64,000 nt of DNA from Odontocerum albicorne (Eukaryota; Arthropoda; Insecta; Trichoptera; Odontoceridae): NCBI GenBank assembly GCA_949825065.1, contig OX463849.1, positions 1 through 64,000 of the forward strand, written 5' to 3'. The first letter of the stretch is position 1; each line of letters begins with the position of its first letter. The position numbers and the translations under genes were made by a program. Positions 20,817-34,155 of the stretch are shown in pieces. Under the pieces are notes generated by a model. That model worked only from the letters and a program-made list of their open reading frames with translations. It had not been told where the DNA came from and made no database searches.

Positions 20817-21981
20817 CTCAAATATATAAAAACCAGGAATACTTTTATTTCTCGAGAATTTTTTTCTTACGCCGAATCGTAGTATCCTCCGTCTGAATAA
20901 AAGAAACATTCAAATAAACAAGTAACTGAGCCAAAAGACACGAAGAAAAAAAATGATAATAATAATAATGACAATCGGAGGAAATGCATTATTTTTTATT
21001 TTATTTTAACAATGAATCAACATAAACGGGAAACGATATATTATGAAACGTCAAAACGATAATTGACAGGTGTTTGTTTGTTGACAGAAGACGGCGTGCC
21101 TAGCGCGCACGCACAAAACATAGACAATTAATTTTATTCTAGACACAGTTACAGTCGAAATGCGACAGGAAATTTTTAGTGGGACAACGCTCAAATATGT
21201 AAGAACAAAGAATAATTTGATTTTTCGAGAATTTTTTTCCCACGGCGAATCGTAATATCCTCCGTCTGAATAAAAGAATCATTCAAATAAACAAGGAACT
21301 GAGCCAAAAGACACGAAAAAAAAATAATAATAATGACAATCGGAAGAAATGCATTTTTTTTATTTTATTTCAACAATGATTTAACTTAAACGGAAAACGA
21401 TACATCATAAAACGACAAAACGATAATTGACAGGTGTTTGTTTGTTGACAGCAAACGGCGTGCCCAGCGCGCACGCGCGAAACATGACAGGAAACGGCGT
21501 GCCTAGCGCGCACGGGCTAAACATGACAAAAGACGCCGTGACTAGTGCGCACGCACGAAACATGACAGAAGAATTGGTGTCTAGCGCGCATGCGCGAAAT
21601 ATGACAGGACACGCCGTGCCTAGCGCGCACGCGCGAAACATGACAGAAGACAGAATACCTAGCGCGCATGCGCGAAACATGACAAAAAACGGCTTGTCAG
21701 CGCGCACGCGCGAAACATGGTAAGAGACGGCGTGCCTAGTGCGCACGCGCGAAACATGACAAAAGACGGCGTGTCAGCGCGAATGCGCGAAACATGACAG
21801 GATACGGCGTGCCTAGCGCGCACGCGCGAAACATGCCAGAGAGATGACGTGCCTAGGGCGCACGCGCGGAACATGACAGGAGACGGCGTGCCTAGCGCAA
21901 ACGTGCAAAACATAGACAATTTATTTTTTTCTAGACACAGTTACAGTCGAAACGCGACAGGATTTTTTTAGTGGGACAACG
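20817..21981 (+). repeat. Satellite unit L14 (1165 bp)
   Basis: Half A is 20817-21189 and half B 21190-21981, with no copy 10/11 deletion. It shares GCACGGGCTAAAC with L4. Confidence 0.9.
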
Positions 21982-23113
21982 CTCAAATATATAAAAACCA
22001 GGAATAATTTTATTTCTCGAGAATTTTTTTCTCACGCCGAATCGTAGTATCCTGAATAAGAGAAACATTCAAATAAACAAGTTACTGAGCCAAAGGACAC
22101 GAAGAAAAAAAATGATAATAATAATAATGACAATCGGAGGAAATGCATTATTTTTTATTTTATTTTAACAATGAATCAACATAAACGGGAAACGATATAT
22201 TATGAAACGTCAAAACGATAATTGACAGGTGTTTGTTTGTTGACAGAAGACGGCGTGCCTAGCGCGCACGCACAAAACATAGACAATTAATTTTATTCTA
22301 GACACAGTTACCGTCGAAATGCGACAGGAAATTTTTAGTGGGACAACGCTCAAATATGTAAGAACAAAGAATAATTTGATTTTTCGAGAATTTTTTCCCA
22401 CGGCGAATCGTAATATCCTCCGTCTGAATAAAATAATCATTCAAATAAACAAGGAACTGAGCCAAAAGACACGAAAAAAAAAAAAAATAATGACAATCGG
22501 AAGAAATGCATTTTTTTAATTTTATTTCAACAATGATTCAACTTAAACGGAAAACGATACATCATAAAACGACAAAACGATAATTGACAGGTCTTTGTTT
22601 GTTGACAGCAAACGGCGTGCCCAGCGTGCACGCGCGAAACATGACAGGAAACGGCGTGCCTAGCGCGCACGCGCGAAACATGACAAAAGACGCCGTGACT
22701 AGTGCGCACGCACGAAACATGACAGAAGAATTGGTGTCTAGCGCGCATGCGTAAAATATGACAGGACACGCCGTGCCTAGCGCGCACGCGCGAAACATGA
22801 CAGGAGACAGAATGCCTAGCGCGCATGCGCGAAACATGACAAAAAACGGCTTGTCAGCGCGCACGCGCGAAACATGATAAGAGACGGCGTGCCTAGTGCG
22901 CACGCGCGAAACATGACAAAAGACGGCGTGTCAGCGCGCATGCGCGAAACATGACAGGATACGGCGTGCCTAGAGATGACGTGCCTAGGGCGCACGCGCG
23001 GAACATGACAGGAGACGGCGTGCCTAGCGCAAACGTGCAAAACATAGACAATTTATTTTTTTCTAGACACAGTTACAGTCGAAACGCGACAGGATTTTTT
23101 TAGTGGGACAACG
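21982..23113 (+). repeat. Satellite unit L15 (1132 bp)
   Basis: Half A is 21982-22348 (CCGTCT loss) and half B 22349-23113 (25-bp copy 10/11 deletion). It resembles L13, which suggests a two-unit repeat in this stretch. Confidence 0.9.
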
Positions 23114-23792
23114 CTCAAATATATAAAAACCAGGAATACTTTTATTTCTCGAGAATTTTTTTCTTACGCCGAATCGTAGTATCCTCCGTCTGAATAAAAG
23201 AAACATTCAAATAAACAAGTAACTGAGCCAAAGGACACGAAGAAAAAAACAGCAAACTGTTGACAGCAAACGGCGTGCCCAGCGCGCACGCGCGAAACAT
23301 GACAGGAAACGGCGTGCCTAGCGCGCACGCGCGAAACATGACAAAAGACGCCGTGACTAGTGCGCACGCACGAAACATGACAGAAGAATTGGTGTCTAGC
23401 GCGCATGCGCAAAATATGACAGGACACGCCGTGCCTAGCGCGCACGCGCGAAACATGACAGGAGACAGAATGCCTAGCGCGCATGCGCGAAACATGACAA
23501 AAAACGGCTTGTCAGCGCGCACGCGCGAAACATGATAAGAGACGGCGTGCCTAGTGCGCACGCGCGAAACATGACAAAAGACGGCGTGTCAGCGCGCATG
23601 CGCGAAACATGACAGGATACGGCGTGCCTAGCGCGCACGCGCGAAACATGCCAGAGAGATGACGTGCCTAGGGCGCACGCGAGGAACATGACAGGAGACT
23701 GCCTAGCGCAAACGTGCAAAACATAGACAATTTATTTTTTTCTAAACACAGTTACAGTCGATACGCGACAGGATTTTTTTAGTGGGACAACG
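23114..23792 (+). repeat. Satellite unit L16, internally deleted (679 bp)
   Basis: Half A is intact only to about 23248 and then joins the first minisatellite copy, removing about 486 bp including the start of B. The joint reads ACAGCAAACTGTTGACAGCA, where ACAGCAAAC occurs twice, once on each side. Confidence 0.9.
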
Positions 23793-24932
23793 CTCAAATA
23801 TATAAAAACCAGGAATACTTTTATTTCTCGAGAATTTTTTTCTTACGCCGAATCGTAGTATCCTCCGTCTGAATAAAAGAAACATTCAAATAAACAAGTA
23901 ACTGAGCCAAAGGACACGAAGAAAAAAAATGATAATAATAATAATGACAATCGGAGGAAATGCATTATTTTTTATTTTATTTTAACAATGAATCAACATA
24001 AACGGGAAACGATATATTATGAAACGTCAAAACGATAATTGACAGGTGTTTGTTTGTTGACAGAAGACGGCGTGCCTAGCGCGCACGCACAAAACATAGA
24101 CAATTAATTTTATTCTAGACACAGTTACAGTCGAAATGCGACAGGAAATTTTTAGTGGGACAACGCTCAAATATGTAAGAACAAAGAATAATTTGATTTT
24201 TCGAGAATTTTTTTCCCACGGCGAATCGTAATATCCTCCGTCTGAATAAAAGAATCATTCAAATAAACAAGGAACTGAGCCAAAAGACACGAAAAAAAAA
24301 TAATAATGATGACAATCGGAAGAAATGCATTTTTTTAATTTTATTTCAACAATGATTCAACTTAAACGGAAAACGATACATCATAAAACGACAAAACGAT
24401 AATTGACAGGTGTTTGTTTGTTGACAGCAAACGGCGTGCCCAGCGCGCACGCGCGAAACATGACAGGAAACGGCGTGCCTAGCGCGCACGCGCGAAACAT
24501 GACAAAAGACGCCGTGACTAGTGCGCACGCACGAAACATGACAGAAGAATTGGTGTCTAGCGCGCATGCGCAAAATATGACAGGACACGCCGTGCCTAGC
24601 GCGCACGCGCGAAACATGACAGGAGACAGAATGCCTAGCGCGCATGCGCAAAACATGACAAAAAACGGCTTGTCAGCGCGCACGCGCGAAACATGATAAG
24701 AGACGGCGTGCCTAGTGCGCACGCGCGAAACATGACAAAAGACGGCGTGTCAGCGCGCATGCGCGAAACATGACAGGATACGGCGTGCCTAGAGATGACG
24801 TGCCTAGGGCGCACGCGCGGAACATGACAGGAGACGGCGTGCCTAGCGCAAACGTGCAAAACATAGACAATTTATTTTTTTCTAGACACAGTTACAGTCG
24901 AAACGCGACAGGATTTTTTTAGTGGGACAACG
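23793..24932 (+). repeat. Satellite unit L17 (1140 bp)
   Basis: Half A is 23793-24165 and half B 24166-24932, the latter with the 25-bp copy 10/11 deletion. Confidence 0.9.
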
Positions 24933-25494
24933 CTCAAATATATAAAAACCAGGAATACTTTTATTTCTCGAGAATTTTTTTCTTACGCCGAATCGTAGTA
25001 TCCTCCGTCTGAATAAAAGAAACATTCAAATAAACAAGTAACTGAGCCAAACGAAACGAAGAAAAAAAATGATAATAATAATAATGACAATCGGAGGAAA
25101 TGCATTATTTTTTATTTTATTTTAACAATGAATCAACATAAACGGGAAACGATATATTATGAAACGTCAAAACGATAATTGACAGGTGTTTGTTTGTTGA
25201 CAGAAGACGGCGTGCCTAGCGCGCACGCACAAAACATAGACAATTAATTTTATTCTAGACACAGTTACCGTCGAAATGCGACAGGAAATTTTTAGTGGGA
25301 CAACGCTCAAATATGTAAGAACAAAAAATAATTTGATATTTCGAGAATTTTTTTCCCACGGCGAATCGTAATATCCTCCGTCTGAATAAAAGAATCATTC
25401 AAATAAACAAGGAACTGAGCCAAAATACACGAAAAAAAAAATAATAATAATGAAAAATCGGAAGAAATGCATTTTTTTTTATTTTATTTCAACA
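24933..25494 (+). repeat. Satellite unit L18, interrupted by the palindrome
   Basis: Half A is 24933-25305. Half B starts at 25306 and stops at 25494, before its minisatellite, where the array reverses. Confidence 0.9.
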
Positions 25495-25705
25495 ATGATT
25501 TTTTTATTTTATGACAATGTTGAAATAAAATAAAAAAAATGCATTTCTTCCGATTTTTCATTATTATTATTTTTTTTTTCGTGTATTTTGGCTCAGTTCC
25601 TTGTTTATTTGAATGATTCTTTTATTCAGACGGAGGATATTACGATTCGCCGTGGGAAAAAAATTCTCGAAAAATCAAATTATTCTTTGTTCTTACATAT
25701 TTGAG
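25306..25705. repeat. Head-to-head inverted repeat at array polarity switch
   Basis: The left arm is 25306-25494, the spacer 25495-25517 (23 bp, AT-rich) and the right arm 25518-25705. Both arms are the first part of half B in opposite orientation. Near the centre they share the variants GAAAAATCGG and CAAAATACACG, the second of which I did not see elsewhere. Over the arms I find one A/T-run length difference and two substitutions. Farther out the flanking A halves belong to clearly different subtypes. Confidence 0.9.
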
Positions 25706-26078
25706 CGTTGTCCCACTAAAAATTTCCTGTCGCATTTCGACTGTAACTGTGTCTAGAATAAAATTAATTGTCTATGTTTTGTGCGTGAGCGCTAGGCACG
25801 CCGTCTTCTGTCAACAAACAAACACCTGTCAATTATCGTTTTGACGTTTCATAATATATCGTTTCCCGTTTATGTTGATTCATTGTTAAAATAAAATAAA
25901 AAAAAATGCATTTCCTCCGATTGTCATAATTATTATTATAATTTTTTTTCTTCGTGTCTTTTGGCTCAGTTACTTGTTTATTTGAATGTTTGATTTATTC
26001 AGACGGAGGATACTACGATTCGGCGTGAGAAAAAAATTCTCGAGAAATAAAATTATTCCTGGTTTTTATATATTTGAG
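25518..26078 (-). repeat. Satellite unit R0, partial
   Basis: On the + strand, partial B is 25518-25705 and full A 25706-26078. The A half has CATAATTATTATTATAAT and TGTTTGATTTATTC, the variants typical of A halves that precede S units. Confidence 0.9.
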
Positions 26079-27243
26079 CGTTGTCCCACTAAAAAATTCC
26101 TGTCGCGTTTCGACTGTAACTGTGTCTAGAAAAAAATAAATTGTCTATGTTTTGCACGTTTGCGCTAGGCACGCCGTCTCCTGTCATGTTCCGCGCGTGC
26201 GCCCTAGGCACGTCATCTCTCTGGCATGTTTCGCGCGTGCGCGCTAGGCACGCCGTATCCTGTCATGTTTCGCGCATTCGCGCTGACACGCCGTCTTTTG
26301 TCATGTTTCGCGCGTGCGCACTAGGCACGCCGTCTCTTACCATGTTTCGCGCGTGCACGCTGACAAGCCGTTTTTTGTCATGTTTCGCGCATGCGCGCTA
26401 GGCATTCTGTCTCCTGTCATGTTTCGCGCGCGCGCGCTAGGCACGGCGTGTCCTGTCATATTTCGCGCATGCGCGCTAGACACCAATTCTTCTGTCATGT
26501 TTCGTGCGTGCGCACTAGTCACGGCGTCTTTTGTCATGTTTAGCGCGTGCGCGCTAGGCACGCCGTTTCCTGTCATGTTTCGCGCGTGCGCGCTGGGCAC
26601 GCCGTTTGCTGTCAACAAACAAACACCTGTCAATAATCGTTTTGTCGTTTTATGATGTATCGTTTTCCGTTTAAGTTGAATCATTGTTGAAATAAAATAA
26701 AAAAAATGCATTTCTTCCGATTGTCATCATTATTATTTTTTTTTCGTGTCTTTTGGTTCAGTTCCTTGTTTATTTGAATGATTCTTTTATTCAGACGGAG
26801 GATATTACGATTCGCCGTGGGAAAAAAAATCTCGAAAAATCAAATTATTCTTTGTTCTTACATATTTGAGCGTTGTCCCACTAAAAATTTCCTGTCGCAT
26901 TTCGACTGTAACTGTGTCTAGAATAAAATTAATTGTCTATGTTTTGTGCGTGCGCGCTAGGCACGCCGTCTTCTGTCAACAAACAAACACCTGTCAATTA
27001 TCGTTTTGACGTTTCATAATATATCGTTTCCCGTTTATGTTGATTCATTGTTAAAATAAAAAAAAAAATAATGCATTTCCTCCGATTGTCATTATTATTA
27101 TCATCATTTTTTTTCTTCGTGTCCTTTGGCTCAGTTACTTGTTTATTTGAATGTTTCTTTTATTCAGACGGAGGATACTACGATTCGGCGTGAGAAAAAA
27201 ATTCTCGAGAAATAAAAGTATTCCTGGTTTTTATATATTTGAG
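26079..27243 (-). repeat. Satellite unit R1, subtype U (1165 bp)
   Basis: B is 26079-26870 and A 26871-27243. It has CTTACCATG and CGCGCGCGCTAGGCACGGCG, shared with R16. Confidence 0.9.
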
Positions 27244-28408
27244 CGTTGTCCCACTAAAAAAACCCTGTCGCGTTTCGACTGTAACTGTGTCTAGAAAAAA
27301 ATAAATTGTCTATGTTTTGCACGTTTGCGCTAGGCACGCCGTCTCCTGTCATGTTCCGCGCGTGCGCCCTAGGCACGTCATCTCTCTGGCATGTTTCGAG
27401 CGTGCGCGCTAGGCACGCCGTATCCTGTCATGTTTCGCGCATTCGCGCTGACACGCCGTCTTTTGTCATGTTTCGCGCGTGCGCACTAGGCACGCCGTCT
27501 CTTATCATGTTTCGCGCGTGCGCGCTGACAAGCCGTTTTTTGTCATGTTTCGCGCATGCGCGCTATGCATTCTGTCTCCTGTCATGTTTCGCGCGTGCGC
27601 ACTAGGCACGACGTGTCCTGTCATATTTCGCGCATGCGCGCTAGACATCAATACTTCTGTCATGTTTCGTGCGTGCGCACTAGTCACGGCGTCTTTTGTC
27701 ATGTTTAGCGCGTGCGCGCTAGGCACGCCGTTTCCTGTCATGTTTCGCGCGTGCGCGCTGGGCACGCCGTTTGCTGTCAACAAACAAACACCTGTCAATA
27801 ATCGTTTTGTCGTTTTATGATGTATCGTTTTCCGTTTAAGTTGAATCATTGTTGAAATAAAATAAAAAAAATGCATTTCTTCCGATTGTCATCATTATTA
27901 TTTTTTTTTCGTGTCTTTTGGTTCAGTTCCTTGTTTATTTGAATGATTCTTTTATTCAGACGGAGGATATTACGATTCGCCGTGGGAAAAAAATTCTCGA
28001 AAAATCAAATTATTCTTTGTTCTTACATATTTGAGCGTTGTCCCACTAAAAATTTCCTGTCGCATTTCGACTGTAACTGTGTCTAGAATAAAATTAATTG
28101 TCTATGTTTTGTGCGTGCGCGCTAGGCACGCCGTCTTCTGTCAACAAACAAACACCTGTCAATTATCGTTTTGACGTTTCATAATATATCGTTTCCCGTT
28201 TATGTTGATTCATTGTTAAAATAAAATAAAAAATAATGCATTTCCTCCGATTGTCATTATTATTATCATCATTTTTTTTCTTCGTGTCCTTTGGCTCAGT
28301 TACTTGTTTATTTGAATGTTTCTTTTATTCAGACGGAGGATACTACGATTCGGCGTGAGAAAAAAATTCTCGAGAAATAAAAGTATTCCTGGTTTTTATA
28401 TATTTGAG
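27244..28408 (-). repeat. Satellite unit R2, X-like (1165 bp)
   Basis: B is 27244-28035 and A 28036-28408. It has TATGCATTCTGTC, intermediate between X and the common form. Confidence 0.9.
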
Positions 28409-29573
28409 CGTTGTCCCACTAAAAAAACCCTGTCGCGTTTCGACTGTAACTGTGTCTAGAAAAAAATAAATTGTCTATGTTTTGCACGTTTGCGCTAGGC
28501 ACGCCGTCTCCTGTCATGTTCCGCGCGTGCGCCCTAGGCACGTCATCTCTCTGGCATGTTTCGCGCGTGCGCGCTAGGCACGCCGTATCCTGTCATGTTT
28601 CGCGCATTCGCGCTGACACGCCGTCTTTTGTCATGTTTCGCGCGTGCGCACTAGGCACGCCGTCTCTTATCATGTTTCGCGCGTGCGCGCTGACAAGCCG
28701 TTTTTTGTCATGTTTCGCGCATGCGCGCTATGCATTCGGTCTCCTGTCATGTTTCGCGCGTGCGCGCTAGGCACGACGTGTCCTGTCATATTTCGCGCAT
28801 GCGCGCTAGACATCAATTCTTCTGTCATGTTTCGTGCGTGCGCACTAGTCACGGCGTCTTTTGTCATGTTTAGCGCGTGCGCGCTAGGCACGCCGTTTCC
28901 TGTCATGTTTCGCGCGTGCGCGCTGGGCACGCCGTTTGCTGTCAACAAACAAACACCTGTCAATAATCGTTTTGTCGTTTTATGATGTATCGTTTTCCGT
29001 TTAAGTTGAATCATTGTTGAAATAAAATAAAAAAAATGCATTTCTTCCGATTGTCATTATTATTATTTTTTTTTCGTGTCTTTTGGCTCAGTTCCTTGTT
29101 TATTTGAATGATTCTTTTATTCAGACGGAGGATATTACGATTCGCCGTGGGAAAAAAATTCCCCAAAAATCAAATTATTCTTTGTTCTTACATATTTGAG
29201 CGTTGTCCCACTAAAAATTTCCTGTCGCATTTCGACTGTAACTGTGTCTAGAATAAAATTAATTGTCTATGTTTTGTGCGTGCGCGCTAGGCACGCCGTC
29301 TTCTGTCAACAAACAAACACCTGTCAATTATCGTTTTGACGTTTCATAATATATCGTTTCCCGTTTATGTTGATTCATTGTTAAAATAAAATAAAAAATA
29401 ATGCATTTCCTCCGATTGTCATAATTATTATTATAATTTTTTTTCTTCGTGTCTTTTGGCTCAGTTACTTGTTTATTTGAATGTTTGATTTATTCAGACG
29501 GAGGATACTACGATTCGGCGTGAGAAAAACATTCTCGAGAAATAAAATTATTCCTGGTTTTTATATATTTGAG
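28409..29573 (-). repeat. Satellite unit R3, subtype X (1165 bp)
   Basis: B is 28409-29200 and A 29201-29573. It has TATGCATTCGGTC and TTCCCCAAAAATC, the latter shared only with R6 and R27. Confidence 0.9.
28484..28941 (-). repeat. 39-bp minisatellite block, reference example in right array
   Basis: This is the inverted counterpart of the block at 8296-8753 and has the same length, 458 bp. The same twelve ordered variants appear in reverse complement. This shows that the internal order was fixed before the two arrays took opposite orientations. Confidence 0.93.
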
Positions 29574-30700
29574 CGTTGTCCCACTAAAAAATTCCTGTCG
29601 CGTTTCGACTGTAACTGTGTCTAGAAAAAAATAAATTGTCTATGTTTTGCACGTTTGCGCTAGGCACGCCGTCTCCTGTCATGTTCCGCGCGTGCGCCCT
29701 AAGCACGTCATCTCTCTGGCATGTTTCGCGCGTGCGCGCTAGGCACGCCGTATCCTGTCATGTTTCGCGCATTCGCGCTGACACGCCGTCTTTTGTCATG
29801 TTTCGCGCGTGCGCACTAGGCACGCCGTCTCTTATCATGTTTCGCGCGTGCGCGCTGACAAGCCGTTTTTTGTCATGTTTCGCGCATGCGCGCTAGGCAT
29901 TCTGTCTCCTGTCATGTTTCGCGCGTGCGCGCTCGGCACGACGTGCCCTGTCATATTTCGCGCATGCGCGCTAGACATCAATTCTTCTGTCATGTTTCGT
30001 GCGTGCGCACTAGTCACGGCGTCTTTTGTCATGTTTAGCGCGTGCGCGCTAGGCACGCCGTTTGCTGTCAACAAACAAACACCTGTCAATAATCGTTTTG
30101 TCGTTTTATGATGTATCGTTTTCCGTTTAAGTTGAATCATTGTTGAAATAAAATAAAAAAAATGCATTTCTTCCGATTGTCATCATTATTATTTTTTTTT
30201 CGTGTCTTTTGGCTCAGTTCCTTGTTTATTTGAACGATTCTTTTATTCAGACGGAGGATATTTCGATTCGCCGTGGGAAAAAAATTCTCGAAAAATCAAA
30301 TTATTCTTTGTTCTTATATATTTGAGCGTTGTCCCACTAAAAATTTCCTGTCGCATTTCGACTGTAACTGTGTCTAGAAAAAAATTAATTGTCTATGTTT
30401 TGTGCGTGCGCGCTAGGCACGCCGTCTTCTGTCAACAAACAAACACCTGTCAATTATCGTTTTGACGTTTCATAATATATCGTTTCCCGTTTATGTTAAT
30501 TCATTGTTAAAATAAAAAAAAAAAATAATGCATTTCCTCCGATTGTCATTATTATTATCATCATTTTTTTTCTTCGTGTCCTTTGGCTCAGTAACTTGTT
30601 TATTTGAATGTTTCTTTTATTCAGACGGAGGATACTACGATTCGGCGTGAGAAAAAAATTCTCGAGAAATAAAAGTATTCCTGGTTTTTGTATATTTGAG
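29574..30700 (-). repeat. Satellite unit R4, subtype S (1127 bp)
   Basis: B is 29574-30326 and lacks one 39-bp copy at its inner end; A is 30327-30700. It has CCCTAAGCACG and GATATTTCGATTCG, and ends with TTTTTGTATATTTGAG, shared with R28. Confidence 0.9.
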
Positions 30701-31865
30701 CGTTGTCCCACTAAAAAATTCCTGTCGCGTTTCGACTGTAACTGTGTCTAGAAAAAAATAAATTGTCTATGTTTTGCACGTTTGCGCTAGGCACGCCGTC
30801 TCCTGTCATGTTCCGCGCGTGCGCCCTAGGCACGTCATCTCTCTGGCATGTTTCGCGCGTGCGCGCTAGGCACGCCGTATCCTGTCATGTTTCGCGCACT
30901 CGCGCTGACACGCCGTCTTTTGTCATGTTTCGCGCGTGCGCACTAGGCACGCCGTCTCTTATCATGTTTCGCGCGTGCGTGCTGACAAGCCGTTTTTTGT
31001 CATGTTTCGCGCATGCGCGCTAGGCATTCTGTCTCCTGTCATGTTTCGCGCGTGCGCGCTAGGCACGACGTGTCCTGTCATATTTCGCGCATGCGCGCTA
31101 GACACCAATTCTTCTGTCATGTTTCGTGCGTGCGCACTAGTCACGGCGTCTTTTGTCATGTTTAGCGCGTGCGCGCTAGGCACGCCGTTTCCTGTCATGT
31201 TTCGCGCGTGCGCGCTGGGCACGCCGTTTGCTGTCAACAAACAAACACCTGTCAATTATCGTTTTGTCGTTTTATGATGTATCGTTTTCCGTTTAAGTTG
31301 AATCATTGTTGAAATAAAATAAAAAAAATGCATTTCTTCCGATTGTCATTATTATTATTTTTTTTTCGTGTCTTTTGGCTCAGTTCCTTGTTTATTTGAA
31401 TGATTCTTTTATTCAGACGGAGGATATTACGATTAGCCGTGGGAAAAAAAATCTCGAAAAATCAAATTATTCTTTGTTCTTACATATTTGAGCGTTGTCC
31501 CACTAAAAATTTCCTGTCGCATTTCGACTGTAACTGTGTCTAGAATAAAATTAATTGTCTATGTTTTGTGCGTGCGCGCTAGGCACGCCGTCTTCTGTCA
31601 ACAAACAAACACCTGTCAATTATCGTTTTGACGTTTCATAATATATCGTTTCCCGTTTATGTTGATTCATTGTTAAAATAAAATAAAAAATAATGCATTT
31701 CCTCCGATTGTCATTATTATTATCATCATTTTTTTTCTTCGTGTCCTTTGGCTCAGTTACTTGTTTATTTGAATGTTTCTTTTATTCAGACGGAGGATAC
31801 TACGATTCGGCGTGAGAAAAAAATTCTCGAGAAATAAAAGTATTCCTGGTTTTTATATATTTGAG
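30701..31865 (-). repeat. Satellite unit R5, subtype T (1165 bp)
   Basis: It has GCACTCGCGCTG, GTGCGTGCTGAC and ACGATTAGCCGTGGG, the last shared with R15 and R29. Confidence 0.9.
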
Positions 31866-33030
31866 CGTTGTCCCACTAAAAAAACCCTGTCGCGTTTCGA
31901 CTGTAACTGTGTCTAGAAAAAAATAAATTGTCTATGTTTTGCACGTTTGCGCTAGGCACGCCGTCTCCTGTCATGTTCCGCGCGTGCGCCCTAGGCACGT
32001 CATCTCTCTGGCATGTTTCGCGCGTGCGCGCTAGGCACGCCGTATCCTGTCATGTTTCGCGCATTCGCGCTGACACGCCGTCTTTTGTCATGTTTCGCGC
32101 GTGCGCACTAGGCACGCCGTCTCTTATCATGTTTCGCGCGTGCGCGCTGACAAGCCGTTTTTTGTCATGTTTCGCGCATGCGCGCTATGCATTCGGTCTC
32201 CTGTCATGTTTCGCGCGTGCGCGCTAGGCACGACGTGTCCTGTCATATTTCGCGCATGCGCGCTAGACATCAATTCTTCTGTCATGTTTCGTGCGTGCGC
32301 ACTAGTCACGGCGTCTTTTGTCATGTTTAGCGCGTGCGCGCTAGGCACGCCGTTTCCTGTCATGTTTCGCGCGTGCGCGCTGGGCACGCCGTTTGCTGTC
32401 AACAAACAAACACCTGTCAATAATCGTTTTGTCGTTTTATGATGTATCGTTTTCCGTTTAAGTTGAATCATTGTTGAAATAAAATAAAAAAAATGCATTT
32501 CTTCCGATTGTCATTATTATTATTTTTTTTTCGTGTCTTTTGGCTCAGTTCCTTGTTTATTTGAATGATTCTTTTATTCAGACGGAGGATATTACGATTC
32601 GCCGTGGGAAAAAAATTCCCCAAAAATCAAATTATTCTTTGTTCTTACATATTTGAGCGTTGTCCCACTAAAAATTTCCTGTCGCATTTCGACTGTAACT
32701 GTGTCTAGAATAAAATTAATTGTCTATGTTTTGTGCGTGCGCGCTAGGCACGCCGTCTTCTGTCAACAAACAAACACCTGTCAATTATCGTTTTGACGTT
32801 TCATAATATATCGTTTCCCGTTTATGTTGATTCATTGTTAAAATAAAATAAAAAATAATGCATTTCCTCCGATTGTCATAATTATTATTATAATTTTTTT
32901 TCTTCGTGTCTTTTGGCTCAGTTACTTGTTTATTTGAATGTTTGATTTATTCAGACGGAGGATACTACGATTCGGCGTGAGAAAAACATTCTCGAGAAAT
33001 AAAATTATTCCTGGTTTTTATATATTTGAG
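31866..33030 (-). repeat. Satellite unit R6, subtype X (1165 bp)
   Basis: It has the X marker TATGCATTCGGTC and TTCCCCAAAAATC, like R3 and R27. Confidence 0.9.
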
Positions 33031-34155
33031 CGTTGTCCCACTAAAAAATTCCTGTCGCGTTTCGACTGTAACTGTGTCTAGAAAAAAATAAATTGTCTAT
33101 GTTTTGCACGTTTGCGCTAGGCACGCCGTCTCCTGTCATGTTCCGCGCGTGCGCCCTAAGCACGTCATCTCTCTGGCATGTTTCGCGCGTGCGCGCTAGG
33201 CACGCCGTATCCTGTCATGTTTCGCGCATTCGCGCTGACACGCCGTCTTTTGTCATGTTTCGCGCGTGCGCACTAGGCACGCCGTCTCTTATCATGTTTC
33301 GCGCGTGCGCGCTGACAAGCCGTTTTTTGTCATGTTTCGCGCATGCGCGCTAGGCATTCTGTCTCCTGTCATGTTTCGCGCGTGCGCGCTCGGCACGACG
33401 TGCCCTGTCATATTTCGCGCATGCGCGCTAGACATCAATTCTTCTGTCATGTTTCGTGCGTGCGCACTAGTCACGGCGTATTTGTCATGTTTAGCGCGTG
33501 CGCGCTAGGCACGCCGTTTGCTGTCAACAAACAAACACCTGTCAATAATCGTTTTGTCGTTTTATGATGTATCGTTTTCCGTTTAAGTTGAATCATTGTT
33601 GAAATAAAATAAAAAAAATGCATTTCTTCCGATTGTCATCATTATTATTTTTTTTTCGTGTCTTTTGGCTCAGTTCCTTGTTTATTTGAACGATTCTTTT
33701 ATTCAGACGGAGGATATTACGATTTGCCGTGGGAAAAAAATTCTCGAAAAATCAAATTATTCTTTGTTCTTATATATTTGAGCGTTGTCCCACTAAAAAT
33801 TACCTGTCGCATTTCGACTGTAACTGTGTCTAGAAAATAATTAATTGTCTATGTTTTGTGCGTGCGCGCTAGGCACGACGTCTTCTGTCAACAAACAAAC
33901 ACCTGTCAATTATCGTTTTGACGTTTCATAATATATCGTTTCCCGTTTATGTTAATTCATTGTTAAAATAAAAAAAAAAATAATGCATTTCCTCCGATTG
34001 TCATTATTATTATCATTATTTTTTTTCTTCGTGTCCTTTGGCTCAGTTACTTGTTTATTTGAATGTTTCTTTTATTCAGACGGAGGATACTACGATTCGG
34101 CGTGAGAAAAAAATTCTCGAGAAATAAAAGTATTCCTGGTTTTTATATATTTGAG
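33031..34155 (-). repeat. Satellite unit R7, subtype S (1125 bp)
   Basis: It has CCCTAAGCACG and lacks one minisatellite copy. A private two-base loss gives GGCGTATTTGTC near 33475. Confidence 0.9.

Larger units (their letters stand above)
6537..25494 (+). repeat. Left satellite array (about 18 units, + orientation)
   Basis: This is a tandem array of a nominal 1165-bp unit made of half A (about 373 bp, begins CTCAAATATATAAAAACC) and half B (about 792 bp, begins CTCAAATATGTAAGAAC). The halves share several boxes: CTCCGTCTGAATAAAA, ACTGAGCCAAA, AATTGACAGGTGTTTGTTTG and CTAGACACAGTTACAGTC. Units range from 679 to 1249 bp because of deletions and duplications. Units here differ from each other more than those of the right array. 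No gene is present; open frames are by-products of the 39-bp minisatellite. Confidence 0.95.

Noticed and set aside
25306..25705. Palindrome as terminal inverted repeats of a DNA transposon or foldback element
   Set aside because: The arms are ordinary satellite that continues far on both sides; there is no transposase, boundary or target-site duplication.
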